Of a stretch of 64,000 nt of DNA, positions 1-9,536 are shown piece after piece. Position numbers and translations under genes: made by a program. Numbering within the stretch: position 1 is the stretch's first letter; every line of letters starts with the position of its first letter. Origin of the DNA: JBBROS01 sp038229135 (GTDB taxonomy: Bacteria; Pseudomonadota; Alphaproteobacteria; Acetobacterales; Acetobacteraceae); NCBI GenBank assembly GCA_038229135.1, contig JBBROS010000015.1:1-64000 (forward strand). The letters run 5' to 3'. The notes beneath the pieces were generated by a model. It was not told where the DNA came from, did not search any database, and saw only the letters and a list, made by a program, of their open reading frames with translations.

Positions 1-76
1 AGCGTGGCGATCCAGGGGCCGCCGAGACCGCTCCCGGCGGCCCCTGGATCGCCACGCCTTCGGCTCGCGATGACGG
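1..76. repeat. REP-A palindromic repeat pair, cut by window edge
   Basis: Imperfect palindrome with arms GTGGCGATCCAGGGGCC and GGCCCCTGGATCGCCAC, ending in GGCTCGCGATGACGG. The same arms recur at 3921, 7471, 17023, 31856, 52231 and 54856, so this is a dispersed intergenic repeat. The left end lies outside the window. It sits just downstream of the minus-strand importer gene that ends at 113 and could act as a transcript-end hairpin. Confidence 0.85.
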
Positions 77-112
77 TTCCATGGTCATGCGGGGCCGTCC
101 TTGGCCGAGACC

Positions 113-1140
113 TCAGCCGCCGAACGTCTGTGTCCACCGGGTCAGCAAAGCGTCCCGCTGCGGGTTGATGGCGGACCAATCGGGCCAGCGCAGGCGGCCG
201 ACCCGGGCCTCGCCGAGCACCAGCTTGGGGCGGAGCGCGTCGGGCACCTGCACGGTGGTGTTCGTGGGGCTGTAGAGCCCGGCGGCGAAGGCCTGCTGGT
301 AGGGGGCGGCGAGCGTGAGGTCGGCCCAGGCGCGGCTCAACTCCGGGTTGCGGGCGGCGCGGGGGATCTGCAGGCCGGTGCGCTGGCCCCACAGGCCCTC
401 GGTGGGCGCCACGGCGGCGACGGGGATGCCCTGGTCGGCGAGCTGCTGCGCGCGGTGGCCGTAGAACAGCCCGGCGTCGATCTCGCCCTGTTGGAACATG
501 GAGTGCCCCTGCGTCACCCCGCGGAACACCTTCACCGACCCGAGGCGCTGCAGCGCGGGGAACGCCGGGGAGAGGTCCTTCTCGGAGCCGCCGTGCAGTT
601 GCGCGGCGATGAGGAGGAAGGTGAGGCCGTAGGAGTTGGAGATGTGCGGGATGCCGATGGTGCGGCCCGCGGCCGCGGCGGTCCAGAGGTCCGCCCAGGC
701 GGTGGGCGCGGTCATGCGGTCCGTGCGGTACACGAGCGGCAGCTCGTAGACGATGGAGGCGTACATCGGCACGCGGTCCGGGCGGAGCGTGGGGGCGATC
801 TCGGCCAGATGCGGGAGGGGCTGTGTGGGTGCCCAGAGGCCGAGCGCGTCGCCGAGATAGGCCTCGTCGTCGTTCAGGTGCACCACGTCGAAGGGCGGGC
901 GGCGGGGGCTGGCGAGCAGCTTCGGGATGAAGGTGGAGCCGGTGCCGAGCTCGAGCTGGACGCGGACGCCGTGGCCCTTCTCGAAGCCGGGGATGACGTG
1001 CTCGCGGAGGGTCTGCTCGAACAGGCCGCCGAAGGTGGCCACCACGAAGGACGTGGTCTGGGCCAGGGCGGGGGTGGCCAGGGCGGGGGTGGCCAGGGCG
1101 GGGGTGGCCAGGAGCGAGGCGGCGAGGGTGCGGCGGGTGA

Positions 1141-1144
<4 letters not shown>
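113..1144 (-). CDS. Periplasmic ABC transporter substrate-binding protein (PotD/iron type)
   Basis: About 343 residues. The Tat-like N-terminus (MITRRTLAASLL) is followed by three TPALA copies and an AQ-type cleavage site. The mature part begins FVVATFGGLFEQ, typical of family-1 SBPs for polyamine-, iron- or thiamine-like ligands, and contains FDVVHLNDDEAYLGD and a C-terminal W-P-D-W segment. The start ATG overlaps the stop of the upstream ATPase gene by ATGA, so the two genes are co-translated. No permease genes are visible; they may lie beyond the left edge. The ligand cannot be deduced. A much longer open frame that runs upstream through the ATPase gene is a GC-rich shadow. Confidence 0.85.
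1061..1112 (-). repeat. 15-bp tandem repeat inside a signal-peptide coding region
   Basis: Three full copies of GGCCAGGGCGGGGGT plus a partial fourth. On the minus strand they encode repeated A-T-P-A-L in the hydrophobic core of the substrate-binding protein's signal peptide. Each unit is 5 codons, so copy-number change alters h-region length without a frameshift. Confidence 0.85.
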
Positions 1145-2226
<1,082 letters not shown>

Positions 2227-2278
2227 GAAAGGGAGCTAGCCTCGGCGCGCCATCCACCGTCAAGCCGGAGACAGCCGC

Positions 2279-3862
2279 ATGCTGCACCGCCGAAGCCTGT
2301 TGGGCGCCGCCGCCGCCACGCCGCTGCTGTATGCGCGGGCCTTCGCCGACACCCCGAAGGACACACTGGTGATGGCCAAGCGCATCGACGACATCATCAG
2401 CCTCGACCCGCAGGAGGCGTTCGAATACTCGGGCAACGAGATCAGCGGGAACGTGTACGAGAAGCTGGTGACGCCGGGTGCGGACCCGACCCGGATCGAG
2501 CCGATGCTCGCGGAGCGCTGGCGCACGAGCGAGGACGGGCGGACCTGGACGTTCATGCTGCGGGAGGACCGCAAGTTCAGCAGCGGGGCGGCCGTGACCG
2601 CGGAGGACGCGGCGTTCAGCCTGCAGCGGGCGGTGATCCTGAACAAGGCGCCCGGCTTCATCATCGGGCAGTTCGGGCTGAATGCGGAGAATGCCCGCGC
2701 GCGGATCCGGGCCACGGACCCGAGGACGCTCGTGATCGAGATCGCGGAGCGGCAGGCGCCGACCTTCCTCCTCTACTGCCTGAGTGCGGCCGTGGGTGGC
2801 GTGGTGGAGCGCGCGGTGGCGCTGAAGAACGAGGTGAACGGGGACCTGGGCAACGTGTGGCTCAAGACGAACAGCGCCGGGTCGGGCCCGTTCATGATCC
2901 GCACGGCGCGGGCGAGCGAGCTGGTGTCGCTGGACGCGAACCCGCACCACAGCCCGGCGCCCAAGCTGAAGCGCGTGGTGGTGCGGCACGTGGCGGACCC
3001 CTCGGTGCAGTGGCTGCTGCTGCGGAGCGGCGACGTGGACATCGCGCGCGACCTGCTGCCGGAGCAGCTGGCGGCCGCCCGGCGGGAGCCCTCCATGCAG
3101 ATCGTGGCCGAGCCCAAGGCGTCGCTCATGTATCTGTCCATGAACGTGAAGCATGCGCCGCTGGCGGACCCGCGGGTACGGGAGGCGGTGCGCTGGTCCA
3201 TCGACTACCAGGGCATCCAGCAGGCGCTGGTGGCGGACACGTTCACGGTGCACCAGGCGTTCCTGCCGCGCGGCTTCCCGGCGGCGGTGACGGACACGCC
3301 CTTCAAGTTCGACCCGGCGCGTGCCAGGGACCTGCTGGCGCAGGCCGGGTTCAAGGACGGGCTGGACCTGACGTTCGACCATGCGAGCAGCTCGCCCCGG
3401 GCCGAGATCGCGCAGGCGCTGCAGGCGCAGATGAAGCAGTCCGGCATCCGGCTCTCGCTGATGGCGGGCGAGGGGCGCCAGGTGCTGACCAAGATCAGGG
3501 CGCGGCAGCACCAGCTGGCGATCAGCCTGTGGGGCAGCGACTACATGGACCCGCACAGCAACGCGCAGACGTTCTGCGTGAACGAGGACAACTCGGATGC
3601 GAGCCGCAACCGGACGAGTGCGTGGATCAATTCCTGGGCGGACCCGGACTTCACGGCGCGGGCGCTGGCGGCGGTGCGGGAGGCGGATGCGGGGCGGCGC
3701 GTGGCGAGCTACGAGGCGCTGCAGCGGGACCTGATGCAGCAGGGGCCGTTCGCGATCATGCTGCAGGAGACGGCGGTGGCCGTGCTGCGGCGCCCGGTGG
3801 CCGGGCTGGTGCCGGGGCCGATCAGCGACCGGACGCCGTATGCGGGGGTGGGCAAGGGGTGA
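2279..3862 (+). CDS. Dipeptide/oligopeptide-type ABC substrate-binding protein (family 5), copy 1
   Basis: 527 residues with a Tat-like leader (MLHRRSLLGAAAATP) and mature start after AFA. Family 5 (SBP_bac_5) features include DDIISLDPQEAFEYSGN, AERWRTSEDGRTWTF, SAGSGPF and the late WGSDYMDPHSNA. An RBS-like GGAG lies about 10 bases before the ATG. It is clearly paralogous to the protein at 5844-7442: leader, IISLDP, TFLLYCLSA and SDYMDPHSNA blocks all match. No permease gene lies directly downstream, so it probably serves the permeases at 7580-9506. Ligand unknown. Confidence 0.9.
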   Translation: MLHRRSLLGAAAATPLLYARAFADTPKDTLVMAKRIDDIISLDPQEAFEYSGNEISGNVYEKLVTPGADPTRIEPMLAERWRTSEDGRTWTFMLREDRKFSSGAAVTAEDAAFSLQRAVILNKAPGFIIGQFGLNAENARARIRATDPRTLVIEIAERQAPTFLLYCLSAAVGGVVERAVALKNEVNGDLGNVWLKTNSAGSGPFMIRTARASELVSLDANPHHSPAPKLKRVVVRHVADPSVQWLLLRSGDVDIARDLLPEQLAAARREPSMQIVAEPKASLMYLSMNVKHAPLADPRVREAVRWSIDYQGIQQALVADTFTVHQAFLPRGFPAAVTDTPFKFDPARARDLLAQAGFKDGLDLTFDHASSSPRAEIAQALQAQMKQSGIRLSLMAGEGRQVLTKIRARQHQLAISLWGSDYMDPHSNAQTFCVNEDNSDASRNRTSAWINSWADPDFTARALAAVREADAGRRVASYEALQRDLMQQGPFAIMLQETAVAVLRRPVAGLVPGPISDRTPYAGVGKG

Positions 3863-3920
3863 TGCTCATCCACCGGGCGTCGTCGACATGGCGACCAAGG
3901 GGCCTCGGCCTGCCCTGCGC

Positions 3921-3954
3921 CTCCTGGATCGCCACGCTGCGCTCGCGATGACGG
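3921..3954. repeat. REP-A single (half) copy
   Basis: CTCCTGGATCGCCACGC followed by GCTCGCGATGACGG, the right arm of the dispersed REP-A palindrome, in the gap between the first family-5 SBP gene and the hydrolase gene. The left arm is missing or too degraded to recognise. Confidence 0.75.
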
Positions 3955-4065
3955 CGCTTCGGTGATCGAGCGCGGTTTCCTCGTTCGGCGGATTGCAGAG
4001 CCATGGCCACCTGTGGCCACATCCACCGCAGGCGCCCATCGTCATGAGGCGCAGGGAGACGGACC

Positions 4066-5049
4066 ATGATCCAGCGGCGCATCCGGCTTTTGGCGGCAAC
4101 CCTGGCGGCGCTGCTCGTGGCGGCGGGCGGGGCGCGGGCGGAGGGGACGGCGTGGCCCGGGCGGATCGAGATCCTGCCGGTGCGGTCGCAGACGGTGCCG
4201 ATCGATGCGCTGTTGCGGGGTGAGAGGACGGGGCCCGAGGTGCTGCTGGGGGGTGAGCTGCGGCTGCCGTTCGGGGTGGCGGGGCGGGTGCCCGTGGTGG
4301 TGCTGATCCATGGGTCGGGCGGCATCGCGGCCGGGCCGGACATGTGGGCGCGGACGCTGAATGCGGCGGGGATCGGGGCGTTCATCCTGGACAGCTTCTC
4401 GGGGCGTGGGATCGTCAGCACGGTCGAGGACCAAGACCAGCTGAACTCGCTGTCGATGGTGGTGGACGCGTATCGGGCGCTCGACGTTCTGGCGGCGCAT
4501 CCGCGGGTGCGGGCGGACCGGATCGCGGTGTGGGGGTTCTCGAAGGGGGCCGTGCCTTCGGTCTATGCGGCCATGGAGCGGTTCCGCGGCGGGTTCGGGT
4601 CGGCGGCGAAGTTCGCGGCGCATGTCGGGTTCTACACGCCATGCAACATCGCCTACGAGCGGGACCAGGCGATGGGTGGGGTGCCGATCCGGCTGTACCA
4701 CGGTGCCAGCGACGATTACGTGAATCCGGCCGCGTGCCGCACTCTCGTGGCGCGGCTCAAGCCCGCAGGGGTGGACGTGACGCTGACGGAGTATGCCGAC
4801 AGCCAGCACGGGTTCGACAGCCCGACCACGCCGCGGCTGGTGGAGGTTCCGAAGGCGCAGAGCACGCGGAACTGCCGGCTGAAGGAGGGCCCGAACGGGA
4901 CGCTGCTCGAGGCCGAGACGGGGCAGCCCTATGCGATCAGGACCTCGGCCTGCGTCGCCGTGGGGGCGCATGTGGGGCACAACCCGCAGGCGACCGAGGC
5001 GGTGCGGGCGGACGTGATGGCGTTCCTGGTGGGAGCGCTGACGAAGTAG
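4066..5049 (+). CDS. Secreted dienelactone-hydrolase-like alpha/beta hydrolase
   Basis: 327 residues with a Sec signal peptide (about 1-25, ending ARA). The alpha/beta-hydrolase core shows VVVLIHGSGG (oxyanion region), nucleophile elbow GFSKG (Ser), YHGASDDYVNP carrying a probable acid Asp, and SQHGFDSP with the catalytic His. Family members cleave ester or lactone bonds; the substrate here is unknown. The dienelactone hydrolase family typically has Cys as nucleophile, so Ser suggests the related esterase branch. An AGGGAG ribosome site lies 7-8 bases before the ATG. It stands alone between a REP-A half copy and a toxin-antitoxin pair. Confidence 0.8.
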   Translation: MIQRRIRLLAATLAALLVAAGGARAEGTAWPGRIEILPVRSQTVPIDALLRGERTGPEVLLGGELRLPFGVAGRVPVVVLIHGSGGIAAGPDMWARTLNAAGIGAFILDSFSGRGIVSTVEDQDQLNSLSMVVDAYRALDVLAAHPRVRADRIAVWGFSKGAVPSVYAAMERFRGGFGSAAKFAAHVGFYTPCNIAYERDQAMGGVPIRLYHGASDDYVNPAACRTLVARLKPAGVDVTLTEYADSQHGFDSPTTPRLVEVPKAQSTRNCRLKEGPNGTLLEAETGQPYAIRTSACVAVGAHVGHNPQATEAVRADVMAFLVGALTK

Positions 5050-5104
5050 CCCGAACAAGCCGCTCGGGTGGCGTGCGCGCGACAGTGGCAAGTCCCTGGC
5101 ACGG

Positions 5105-5132
5105 TGTGTATAACGACCAGCAAAACTACACA
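5105..5132. promoter_or_regulatory. Candidate vapBC operator and promoter
   Basis: Inverted repeat TGTGTA (5105-5110), 16 bases, TACACA (5127-5132), overlapping a TATAAC -10-like hexamer at 5109-5114. It lies 9 bases before the antitoxin ATG. VapB antitoxins autoregulate through such dyads. The assignment rests on position and symmetry only. Confidence 0.5.
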
Positions 5133-5141
5133 TGGCCGATT

Positions 5142-5348
5142 ATGCGCACGAACATCGATATCGACGACGACCTCCTGGTCGCGGCAATGCGGGCGAGCGG
5201 GCTCGCGACCAAGAAGGCGACAGTTCAGGAGGCGCTCCGGCAGCTGGTGCGCCGCCATGAGCGGATCGATGCGGTGGCGAACATGGCCGGGCTCGGCTGG
5301 AATGGTGATCTGGACGCGATGCGGGATGGTTGGTCGAGCGAGGCGTGA
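5142..5348 (+). CDS. vapB: VapB-type antitoxin (type II toxin-antitoxin)
   Basis: 68 residues. The N-terminus MRTNIDIDDDLLVAAM is the ribbon-helix-helix DNA-binding segment of the VapB/DUF2191 family, followed by TVQEALRQLVRR. The C-terminus (NGDLDAMRDGW) matches the toxin-binding tail of such antitoxins. The stop TGA overlaps the GTG start of the toxin gene, which is the usual arrangement. It should neutralise the PIN-domain toxin and repress the operon through the upstream dyad. Confidence 0.88.
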   Translation: MRTNIDIDDDLLVAAMRASGLATKKATVQEALRQLVRRHERIDAVANMAGLGWNGDLDAMRDGWSSEA

Positions 5349-5740
5349 TCGTCGTCGACAGCTCGGTTTGGATCGGGAACCTTCGCAGCAGCGGAACGCC
5401 GGCTGTGCGGCGCCTGCAGTCCCTCGTCCAGGATCGTCCTGACGAGATCGTCGTCGGCGACCTGATCCTTCTCGAGGTGCTGCAGGGCGCGCGCGACGAA
5501 GCGCACGCTGCGCGGCTGGAGACGGAGCTTTCCAAGTTCGACGTCGTCTCGCTGTCGAGCCGTCGATTGGCCGTGCAGGCGGCGCGAAACCACCGCCATC
5601 TCCGGGCGCTCGGCGTCACGGTCCGACGGACGATCGACCTGGTCATCGGCACATTCTGCATCGACGGCGGCCACGCCCTGCTGCACGACGATCGCGACTT
5701 CATGCCCATGGCCGCCCATCTCGGCCTCAGGCTGGAGTGA
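5345..5740 (+). CDS. vapC: VapC-type PIN-domain ribonuclease toxin
   Basis: 131 residues from the GTG that overlaps the antitoxin stop (GTGA); an in-frame ATG at 5330 would add five residues. PIN-domain acidic residues are present: VIVVDSS near residue 5, LILLEVLQG in the middle, DLVIGTFC and the late LLHDDRDF. VapC proteins cleave tRNA or rRNA when released from VapB. The GTG start is preferred because PIN toxins nearly always begin at the first beta strand (xIVVDSS). Confidence 0.88.
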   Translation: MIVVDSSVWIGNLRSSGTPAVRRLQSLVQDRPDEIVVGDLILLEVLQGARDEAHAARLETELSKFDVVSLSSRRLAVQAARNHRHLRALGVTVRRTIDLVIGTFCIDGGHALLHDDRDFMPMAAHLGLRLE

Positions 5741-5843
5741 AGTCTTGTCCGGGACGATGCGCTGGCAGGCTCGATCGACGTCCCTTCCCCCAGGGCCATC
5801 CACACCGCTATGGTCCCGTCCATCTTGATAGGGGACCCGACCC

Positions 5844-7442
5844 ATGTTGAACCGCCGCACTCTTCTGGGCGCCGCCGGCGTTGCGCCGATCGTCTGGACC
5901 AGCGCCTACAGCGCCGCCTTCGCGGACACGCCGAAGGACGCCATCGTGATGGCGCACCAGATCGACGACATCATCAGCCTGGACCCGGGCGAGAGCTTCG
6001 AGTTCAGCGGCAACGAGGTGTGCGGCAACGTCTATGAAAAGCTGGTCAGCCCCGACACGAAGGACCCGACCAACATCCGGCCCGAGCTCGCCGAGAGCTG
6101 GAGCACGAGTGCGGATGGGCTGACCACGACGTTCAAGCTGAAGCCGGGGCGGAAGTTCGCGAGCGGGAACCCGATCACGGCCGAGGACGTGATCTATACC
6201 CTCACGCGGCTGGTGGCCCTGAACAAGGCGCCGGCGTTCATCATCAACCAGTTCGGGTTCACCAAGGAGAACGCGGCCGAGACCATGACGGCGCCGGACG
6301 CGACCACGGTGGTGCTGAAGATCAAGGAGCAGCAGAGCCCGACCTTCCTGTTGTATTGCCTGAGTGCGAGCTGCGGCGGAATTGTCGACAAGAAGTTGCT
6401 GCTGACGAAGGTGGCGGGCGACGATTACGGCAATGCCTGGCTGAAGCAGAACTCGGCCGGGTCGGGCGCGTGGACGGTGCGGGCGTGGCGTGCGAGCGAG
6501 AGCGTGGCGCTGGACGCGAACCCGAACTCCGTGAACCCGCCGAGCGTGAAGCGGCTGTTGATACTGCACCGGCCGGACCCGTCGGCGCAGCTGCTGTTGC
6601 TGCAGAAGGGCGACATCGACATCGCGCGCACGCTGGCGCCCGAGCAGATCAAGCAGCTGGAGGGTAACCCGGCCTACGAGAAGGTGACGGCGAGCAAGGC
6701 CTCCATCAACTACCTCGCCATGAACCAGAAGCATCCGATGCTGTCCAAGCCGCAGGTGCGCCAGGCGATCAAGTGGGCGATCGACTACAAGACGATCGCG
6801 ACCAACATCACGCCGACCGTGTACGAGGTCCATCAGTCTTTTCTGCCCAAGGGCTTCCCGGCGGCGCTGACGGACACGCCGTTCCAGAAGGACGTGGCGA
6901 AGGCCAAGGCGCTGATGGCCGAGGCGGGCGTGCCGGAGGGGTTCGAGATCACGCTCGACCACCAGAGCAACGCGCCGTTCAGCGACGTGGCGCAGGCGCT
7001 GCAGGCCGACCTCGCGGCCATCGGGATCAAGGTGCGGCTGCAGGCGGCGGAGTTCCGGCAGGTCATCACCAAGACCCGGGCGCGCAACCACGAGCTGGCG
7101 ATGCTGCGCTGGGGCAGCGACTACATGGACCCGCACAGCAACGCCGAGACGTTCTGCATGAACCCGGACAACACGGAGGCGGCCACGAACCGGACGGTGG
7201 CGTGGCGCAGCTCGTGGCAGGACAAGGATCTGAACGACCGGGCGATCGCGAACGTGAAGGAGCTGGACGCCGGGCGCCGGGTGAAGGAGTACGAGCGGCT
7301 GCAGCGGGACCACCAGGAGCGGAGCCCGTTCGCGATCATGCTGCAGCAGGTCGAGGTGGCGATGGTGCGCAAGGGGGTGACCGGGTTCGAGATCGGGCCG
7401 CTGTCGGACCGGAGCGTGTATGCGCGCATCACCAAGGCCTGA
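5844..7442 (+). CDS. Dipeptide/oligopeptide-type ABC substrate-binding protein (family 5), copy 2
   Basis: 532 residues with a Tat-like leader (MLNRRTLLGAAG) and cleavage after AFA. Same family-5 signature blocks as the 2279-3862 protein (DDIISLDPGESFEFSGN, NSAGSGAW, WGSDYMDPHSNAETFC). By eye roughly half of the aligned residues are identical, so this looks like an old tandem duplication. It is the first gene of an SBP-permease-permease-ATPase series, separated from the permease only by a REP-A pair. It delivers its ligand to the permeases at 7580-9506; ligand unknown. Confidence 0.92.
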   Translation: MLNRRTLLGAAGVAPIVWTSAYSAAFADTPKDAIVMAHQIDDIISLDPGESFEFSGNEVCGNVYEKLVSPDTKDPTNIRPELAESWSTSADGLTTTFKLKPGRKFASGNPITAEDVIYTLTRLVALNKAPAFIINQFGFTKENAAETMTAPDATTVVLKIKEQQSPTFLLYCLSASCGGIVDKKLLLTKVAGDDYGNAWLKQNSAGSGAWTVRAWRASESVALDANPNSVNPPSVKRLLILHRPDPSAQLLLLQKGDIDIARTLAPEQIKQLEGNPAYEKVTASKASINYLAMNQKHPMLSKPQVRQAIKWAIDYKTIATNITPTVYEVHQSFLPKGFPAALTDTPFQKDVAKAKALMAEAGVPEGFEITLDHQSNAPFSDVAQALQADLAAIGIKVRLQAAEFRQVITKTRARNHELAMLRWGSDYMDPHSNAETFCMNPDNTEAATNRTVAWRSSWQDKDLNDRAIANVKELDAGRRVKEYERLQRDHQERSPFAIMLQQVEVAMVRKGVTGFEIGPLSDRSVYARITKA

Positions 7443-7470
7443 GCGCGGCGAGAGCGCGAGCCGGGCGGTC

Positions 7471-7558
7471 GTCATCGCGAGCGCAGCGCGGCGATCCGGG
7501 GGCCGGCGGACTGCTGTCGTGGCCCCTGGATCGTTACGCCCTCGGCTCGCGATGACGG
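7471..7558. repeat. REP-A palindromic repeat pair
   Basis: Full head-to-head pair: GTCATCGCGAGCGCAGC...GCGATCCGGGGGCC, a short centre, then GGCCCCTGGATCG...GGCTCGCGATGACGG. It lies inside the importer operon between SBP and permease genes. It may lower downstream expression or stabilise the SBP message, as REP hairpins between SBP and permease genes do in enterobacteria. Confidence 0.88.
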
Positions 7559-7579
7559 GGCGGAGTCCGGGCTTCTGTG

Positions 7580-8590
7580 ATGAGTAGGCTCCGCGGCCTG
7601 GCGGCCACGGCGGCGACCATCCCCATCACGCTGTTCGGCCTCGTGCTGATCACCTTCCTCATCGGCCGCGTCGTGCCCATCGACCCGGTGCTGGCCGTGG
7701 TAGGGGACCGGGCGCCGCAGGACGTCTATGAACGGACGAAGCGGGAGATGGGGCTGGACCGGCCGCTGCCGGAGCAGTTCCTGCGCTACTCGCAGAGCCT
7801 GGTGCAGGGAGACCTCGGGCGCAGCGTGATGACGAGCAACCGGGTGTCGACCGACATCGCGCGGTTCTTCCCGGCCACGCTCGAGCTGGCGACGATCGCG
7901 CTGCTGATCGCGGCCGTCGTTGGGGTTCCGCTCGGGGTTTATGCGGCGGTGCGCCAGGGGTCCTGGATCGACCAGGTGATCCGGGTGGTGTGCCTGTCGG
8001 GCCATTCGATCCCGGTGTTCGTGCTGGCGCTGGTGAGCCTGCTGCTGTTCTACGCGACGCTGGGATGGGCGCCCGGGCCGGGGCGGCAGGACGTGCTGTA
8101 TCAGGACATGGTGCCGCAGGTGACCGGGCTGCTGCTGGTGGACGCGGCCTGGGCCGGCGACTGGGACAGCTTCCGGGATGCGGCGCGGCATCTGGCCCTG
8201 CCGGCGCTGGTGCTGGGGGCGTTCAACATGGCCTACATCGCGCGCATGACGCGGGCCTTCATGCTGGAGGCGCTGGCCGGCGAATACATCACCACGGCGC
8301 GGGCGAAGGGCCTTTCCGTGGCCGCCGTTGTGTGGCGGCATGCGTTCGGGAACATCCTCGTGCGGCTGGTGACGGTGATCGCGCTGACCTATGCCGGGCT
8401 GCTGGAGGGGGCGGTGCTGACGGAGACCATCTTTTCGTGGCCCGGCCTTGGGCAGTACCTGACCGGGTCGTTGCTGAACGCCGACATGAACGCGGTGCTG
8501 GGGGCGACGCTGGTGGTGGGGCTCACCTACGTGGCGCTGAACCTGTTCGCGGACCTGATGTACCGGCTCCTGGACCCCCGCGTCCGATGA
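7580..8590 (+). CDS. Dipeptide-type ABC permease (DppB-like)
   Basis: About 336 residues. An N-terminal TM helix (TLFGLVLITFLIGRVVP) and the DppB-family LDRPLPEQFLRY segment are followed by the binding-protein-dependent permease domain. The EAA cytoplasmic loop reads YITTARAKGLS and the end is YRLLDPRVR, as in the family. Start: GTG at 7577 is followed directly by ATG at 7580; the ATG is chosen. It forms the inner-membrane channel with the next gene. Confidence 0.92.
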   Translation: MSRLRGLAATAATIPITLFGLVLITFLIGRVVPIDPVLAVVGDRAPQDVYERTKREMGLDRPLPEQFLRYSQSLVQGDLGRSVMTSNRVSTDIARFFPATLELATIALLIAAVVGVPLGVYAAVRQGSWIDQVIRVVCLSGHSIPVFVLALVSLLLFYATLGWAPGPGRQDVLYQDMVPQVTGLLLVDAAWAGDWDSFRDAARHLALPALVLGAFNMAYIARMTRAFMLEALAGEYITTARAKGLSVAAVVWRHAFGNILVRLVTVIALTYAGLLEGAVLTETIFSWPGLGQYLTGSLLNADMNAVLGATLVVGLTYVALNLFADLMYRLLDPRVR

Positions 8591-8600
8591 GGGGCGTGCG

Positions 8601-9506
8601 ATGAGCGGCACGTTCACCAAGGATTGGCTGCTGACCGAGACGCCCGGCAGCCGGGGCCAGGCGGCGTGGGGGCGGCGCTACCGGCTGTGGCTGCAGTTCC
8701 GGCGCAACCCGCTGGCCATGGCCGGGCTGCTGGTGGCGCTGGTGCTGATCGTCACCGCGCTGCTCGCCCCGGTGCTCGCCACGCACGACCCGGGGGTGCA
8801 GAACCTCGGGCAGCGGCTGCAGCGGCCGAGCTGGGCGCATTGGCTGGGCACGGACGAGTTGGGGCGGGACGTGTATTCGCGGCTGCTCTATGGCGGGCGG
8901 ATCACGCTCGGCATGGTGGTGGCGGTCGTGCTCATGGTGGCGCCGCTGGGCCTCGCCGTGGGGTGCATCGCGGGCTACGCGGGCGGCGTGTGGGACCGGC
9001 TGCTGATGCGCGTGACCGACGTGTTCCTGGCCTTCCCGCGGCTGGTGCTGGCGCTGGCCTTCGTGGCGGCGCTACGGCCCGGCGTGACGAGCGCGGTGGC
9101 GGCCATCGCGCTGACGGCCTGGCCGCCCTATGCGCGGCTGGCGCGGGCCGAGACGCTCAGCATCCGCAACACGGACTACATCGCTGCGGCCCGGCTCGGG
9201 GGCGCGGGCGCGGCGCGGATCGTGCTGCGGCACGTGGCGCCGCTGTGCCTGCCGAGCCTCGTGGTGCGCGTCACGCTGGACATGAGCAGCATCATCCTGA
9301 CGGCGGCCGGGCTCGGGTTCCTGGGCATGGGGGCGCAGCCGCCCTCGCCGGAATGGGGGGCGATGATCGCGACGGCGCGGCGGTTCATCCTGGACCAGTG
9401 GTGGGTGCCGACAATCCCGGGTGTGGCGATCTTCGCGGCCTCGCTGGCGTTCAACCTGCTGGGGGATGGGCTGCGGGACGTGCTGGACCCCAAGCAGGAT
9501 GGTTAG
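8601..9506 (+). CDS. Dipeptide-type ABC permease (DppC-like)
   Basis: 301 residues. The N-terminal DppC/OppC extension contains FRRNPLAMAGL, then HWLGTDELGRDVYSRLLYGGR and the EAA loop YIAAARLGGAG. The C-terminus LNLLGDGLRDVLDPK is typical. It pairs with the DppB-like protein, whose stop is 11 bases upstream. The next gene, an ATPase, starts 30 bases downstream. Confidence 0.92.
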   Translation: MSGTFTKDWLLTETPGSRGQAAWGRRYRLWLQFRRNPLAMAGLLVALVLIVTALLAPVLATHDPGVQNLGQRLQRPSWAHWLGTDELGRDVYSRLLYGGRITLGMVVAVVLMVAPLGLAVGCIAGYAGGVWDRLLMRVTDVFLAFPRLVLALAFVAALRPGVTSAVAAIALTAWPPYARLARAETLSIRNTDYIAAARLGGAGAARIVLRHVAPLCLPSLVVRVTLDMSSIILTAAGLGFLGMGAQPPSPEWGAMIATARRFILDQWWVPTIPGVAIFAASLAFNLLGDGLRDVLDPKQDG

Positions 9507-9536
9507 GTCCTTCTTCGCCCGGGAAGGAGTGCACCG

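Noticed and set aside
1061..1112. Tandem units considered as a CRISPR array
   Set aside because: Units are contiguous 15-mers without spacers and in coding frame. No CRISPR array was seen anywhere in the window.
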